Assembly (NCBI GenBank): GCA_012799155.1
Contig: JAAZLV010000079.1
Location: forward strand, 1 to 28,381
Direction: 5' to 3'
Source: Bacteroidales bacterium
GTDB taxonomy: Bacteria > Bacteroidota > Bacteroidia > Bacteroidales > Dysgonomonadaceae
DNA: 28,381 nt
Below the pieces are notes generated by a model. It was given only the letters and a program-made list of their open reading frames with translations. It searched no databases and was not told the origin of the DNA. The position numbers were made by a program, and so were the translations under genes. Below are positions 25,542 through 28,381 of this stretch, piece after piece (position 1 is the first letter of the stretch; each line of letters begins with the position of its first letter).

Positions 25542-27884
25542 ATGACGCACAAACCAACCATCCTACTGATAATCTCAGTATTGATATCTACTGCCAACTG
25601 GGTGGCGGCACAGACACCAGCCTTTCCCGGCGCCGGGGGGGCCGGCATGTTCACAACCGGTGGGCGTGGAGGAGAAGTGCTCTATGTCACCTCCCTCGAT
25701 GACTCCGAAGAGCCTGGCACACTACGTTGGGCCATACGTAAGAAAGGTCCCCGTATCATCTTATTCAAGGTGTCCGGGGAGATACGTCTTAATAGCCCGC
25801 TGAAGATCAACAACGGCGACTTGACCATCGCCGGCCAATCGGCTCCTGGTGATGGCATCTGCATCAGCAACCACGAGACGGTGATCAGTGCCGACAACGT
25901 AGTCATCCGCTTCATCCGCTTCCGGCTGGGAGACAGGGCTCAGAAGGCGGTTGATGCGTTATCAGGGTTCAGGAACGAGAACATCATCATCGACCACTGT
26001 AGCATGAGCTGGGGAGTAGATGAACTCTCCTCTTTTTACGACAACCGTAACTTCACCATGCAATGGTGCTTCATCACCGAAAGTCTCAGAAACTCGGTAC
26101 ATACCAAGGGAAGACATGGCTACGGCGGCATATGGGGCGGCCAGAACGCATCGTTCCACCACAATCTGCTTGCTCACAACGACAGCCGCAATCCGCGCTT
26201 CTGTGGCAGCCGTTACTCCAACCAACCCGATCTGGAGAAGGTGGATTTCCGCAATAACTTGATTTACAATTGGGGAGCTAACAACATCTACGCCGGTGAA
26301 GGTGGCGAATACAACCTGGTAGGGAATTATTTCAAGCCGGGGCCTGCCACCGGGAACAGTGCCTCTAAACGAATCCTGAACCCCGATGCGGACAACGGCA
26401 AAAACAACCAGCCGTCAGGCATCCATGGTCGATTCTATCTCGAGGGTAATATCCTGGAGGGTAATGAGTCGGTCAGCAGCGACAACACGCTTGGAGTGGA
26501 AATGGGAAGTACTTTTGCTCAATTTGCCCCACAGGTAAAGCGAGAGAATATCTTTGCTACGGAGCCCTTTCCAATGGTCCCGGTCACTACCGATGAGGCA
26601 ACACAATCCTACGAAAAGGTGTTGCGCTTCGGTGGCTGCTCACTGGTCAGAGATATTCATGACGAACGGTATGTGGAAGATGTGAAAGCTGGTTCCTACA
26701 CCTTTGAGGGCTCTGGCGGTAGCACCGGGGGACTGATCGACAGTCAGGAGGATGTGGGAGGATGGCCTGAGTACCGTACCTACAATTCCTATTTGGACGG
26801 AGATGAGGATGGTATTCCCGACGGATGGTTGGAGCAGCACTTTCCCGGTAAAAAGGCGGATGAATTGAATGAGGAGGGATACACCTACCTGGAGCTCTAT
26901 CTCCACAGCCTGGTAGCCCATCTGATGGGTGAGGATACGGATGAGTCAACAGACAACCAACAGCACCCCCCCACAGCCATCAAAAAAATCGTCGTCGACC
27001 AACAAGGCGAAGGCGATTTCCTTTCGTTACAGGAGGCAATCGATGCGGTAAGGGCATTCGATCCCGATTACAGCACTGTGATCTACCTGAAAGAGGGAAT
27101 CTACTATGAAAAGGTGGTGATTCCAGAATATCTGCGTAACCTGAAGATTGTAGGTGAAAACAGGGATAAGACCATCATCTCCTACAATGACCATGCCCGG
27201 TTGAACAATATGGGTACTTTTCGAACCTACACCCTGATGATCAGGGGGAGCAATATCATCCTGGAAAATCTGACAATCGAGAACAACGCCCCCATGGTAG
27301 CGCAGGCGGTGGCCCTCCATACCGAAGGAGACCGCATCATACTGAAGAACTGCCGGCTACTGGGCAACCAGGACACCCTCTATACAGGTAGGGAGAAGGG
27401 GAGGCTCTTCTTCCATAACTGCTACATTGAAGGAACCACCGATTTTATTTTCGGTCCCTCTACGGCATGGTTTGAAGCATGCACCCTTCACGGGAAAAAG
27501 AACTCCTACATTACCGCGGCCAGTACCCCTCAGGATGCCGCATTTGGATACATCTTCAACCGGTGTCACATCACCGCTGCCGAGAATGTAACCTCCCTCT
27601 ACCTGGGCCGTCCCTGGCGCCCCTACGCAATGACGCTCTTCATGCACTGCACACTTCCGGCGGCTATCAACCCTTCCGGGTGGGACAACTGGCGCAACCC
27701 GGACAACGAACAAACGGCACGTTATGCAGAGTTTAATAACAGTGGAAAAGGAAGCAGACCGGCAGAGAGAGTAGCATGGAGTAAAATCCTTACCCAGGGT
27801 GAGGGCGCGTCCATCACCCTTGAAAAGGTGATGGGTGATTTTTATCCTGCAATCATTGCTGAAACAAATCATCTCGAACCATAA
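25542..27884 (+). CDS. PL1 pectate lyase - CE8 pectin methylesterase fusion
   Basis: 780 residues with a cleavable signal peptide (to WVAAQ) and no lipobox. PL1 half, about 25-400: FPGAGGAGMFTTGGRGGE, Asp151-His152 in IIIDHCSMSWG, and SRNPR with the presumed catalytic Arg216. A calcium-site-like DGDEDGIPDGWLEQ near residue 420 and a short polar linker (DESTDNQQ) follow. CE8 half, about 480-775: Gln610-Asp611 in GNQDTLY, Asp634 in TTDFIFG and Arg690 in LGRPW, the full catalytic set. CE8 removes methyl esters and PL1 cuts the resulting polygalacturonate by beta-elimination, so the fusion couples both steps. The frame is open throughout, so it is a true fusion. Confidence 0.94.
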   Translation: MTHKPTILLIISVLISTANWVAAQTPAFPGAGGAGMFTTGGRGGEVLYVTSLDDSEEPGTLRWAIRKKGPRIILFKVSGEIRLNSPLKINNGDLTIAGQSAPGDGICISNHETVISADNVVIRFIRFRLGDRAQKAVDALSGFRNENIIIDHCSMSWGVDELSSFYDNRNFTMQWCFITESLRNSVHTKGRHGYGGIWGGQNASFHHNLLAHNDSRNPRFCGSRYSNQPDLEKVDFRNNLIYNWGANNIYAGEGGEYNLVGNYFKPGPATGNSASKRILNPDADNGKNNQPSGIHGRFYLEGNILEGNESVSSDNTLGVEMGSTFAQFAPQVKRENIFATEPFPMVPVTTDEATQSYEKVLRFGGCSLVRDIHDERYVEDVKAGSYTFEGSGGSTGGLIDSQEDVGGWPEYRTYNSYLDGDEDGIPDGWLEQHFPGKKADELNEEGYTYLELYLHSLVAHLMGEDTDESTDNQQHPPTAIKKIVVDQQGEGDFLSLQEAIDAVRAFDPDYSTVIYLKEGIYYEKVVIPEYLRNLKIVGENRDKTIISYNDHARLNNMGTFRTYTLMIRGSNIILENLTIENNAPMVAQAVALHTEGDRIILKNCRLLGNQDTLYTGREKGRLFFHNCYIEGTTDFIFGPSTAWFEACTLHGKKNSYITAASTPQDAAFGYIFNRCHITAAENVTSLYLGRPWRPYAMTLFMHCTLPAAINPSGWDNWRNPDNEQTARYAEFNNSGKGSRPAERVAWSKILTQGEGASITLEKVMGDFYPAIIAETNHLEP

Positions 27885-27893
27885 ACAATCAAG

Positions 27894-28381
27894 ATGAGAA
27901 AGACAGAGTACATCCTCATTCCAGCGCTGCTGCTGACAATGCTATTCCTCAGCTGTAAACAAGCTCGACATACAGAGGTGACCTTTAAGGAAGATCCCGA
28001 ACGGACGAAAATAGACGTCTTTATAGGCGAACACTACTTCACCTCACTGATCTATACCGACAGCCTGGAAAAGCCATTCCTCTTTCCCATCCTTACCGCC
28101 TCCGGTAAAACAGTTACCAGGGGCTATCCCATCGATCCCCGTCCACATGAACGAATCGATCATCCCCATCAGATGGGTCTGTGGCTCAACTTCGGAGATG
28201 TGAACGGACTCGACTTCTGGAACAACTCTTCAGCCATCTCACCGGAAAGAAAAAGCCACTACGGTCATATTCAACTCGATTCCATCATTGATCTTGATCC
28301 TGATGCTGGAGAACTGATAACCCTCTCTACCTGGAAAGACTACCAGAAAAACAGGCTTCTGGAAGAAAGAACAACCTATCG
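27894..28381 (+). CDS. DUF6807 (PmoA-like) family lipoprotein, 3' partial
   Basis: 162 codons are visible before the right edge. The ATG at 27894, 9 bp after the PL1-CE8 stop, gives lipobox MLFLSC (Cys21). The segment HPHQMGLWLNFGDVNGLDFW matches the conserved HPH...GLW...VNG.DFW core of DUF6807, often annotated PmoA. The function of this family is not established; it is commonly found near Gfo/Idh/MocA oxidoreductases and DUF1080 proteins, both of which occur at the far end of this locus. It is probably co-transcribed with the pectinases. The remainder and any following genes lie outside the window. Confidence 0.8.
   Translation, partial: MRKTEYILIPALLLTMLFLSCKQARHTEVTFKEDPERTKIDVFIGEHYFTSLIYTDSLEKPFLFPILTASGKTVTRGYPIDPRPHERIDHPHQMGLWLNFGDVNGLDFWNNSSAISPERKSHYGHIQLDSIIDLDPDAGELITLSTWKDYQKNRLLEERTTY

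Noticed and set aside
26900..27000. Possible sequencing frameshift joining separate PL1 and CE8 genes
   Set aside because: The frame is continuous through a plausible polar linker, there is no internal signal peptide before CE8, and both domains are complete.

Overview
The window reads as part of a Bacteroidota (probably Bacteroidales) chromosome. The evidence is a SusC/SusD pair, a hybrid two-component regulator with AraC output, many Cys-lipobox lipoproteins, TAnnTTTG-type promoter elements, weak Shine-Dalgarno sites and roughly 50% GC by eye. A Dysgonomonadaceae-like host is a guess. The window is a pectin polysaccharide-utilisation locus (PUL) whose two arms diverge from a 339-bp intergenic region (14856-15194). 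No tRNA, rRNA, CRISPR array, insertion sequence or phage gene was seen.

Left arm (minus strand, transcribed right to left). The regulator (14855-10425) comes first, followed by a cytoplasmic uronate operon: uronate isomerase UxaC, tagaturonate epimerase UxaE, an SDR of the fructuronate reductase (UxuB) type, a PfkB-family sugar kinase (KdgK-like but divergent), 6-phosphogluconate dehydrogenase Gnd and a LarA-type nickel hydroxyacid racemase/epimerase homologue. After these come a Tat-exported Gfo/Idh/MocA oxidoreductase and a lipoprotein with two DUF1080 (3-keto-glycoside lyase/hydrolase-type) domains, which runs off the left edge.

Right arm (plus strand). SusC, SusD and a surface-type lipoprotein with FN3-like domains and a beta-helix-like C-terminal region (DUF4957/DUF5123-like) come first. 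A long, nearly perfect hairpin separates them from the enzymes: GH28 polygalacturonase, CE12-type acetylesterase, GH105 unsaturated uronyl hydrolase, a PL1 pectate lyase-CE8 pectin methylesterase fusion, and a DUF6807 (PmoA-like) lipoprotein that runs off the right edge.

Working model: pectin is bound and imported by the SusCD complex, de-esterified by CE8 and CE12, cut by PL1, GH28 and GH105, and the galacturonate is metabolised by the left arm. The most interesting point is what the left arm lacks and contains. Mannonate dehydratase (UxuA) and KDPG aldolase are absent. A LarA homologue with conserved catalytic, cofactor-attachment and nickel-ligand positions and a 6-phosphogluconate dehydrogenase are present. 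D-mannonate and D-gluconate are C2 epimers, so the six genes could form a dehydratase-free route: galacturonate, tagaturonate, fructuronate, mannonate, gluconate, 6-phosphogluconate, ribulose-5-phosphate. This is a hypothesis; it requires the PfkB kinase, or a kinase elsewhere, to act on gluconate.
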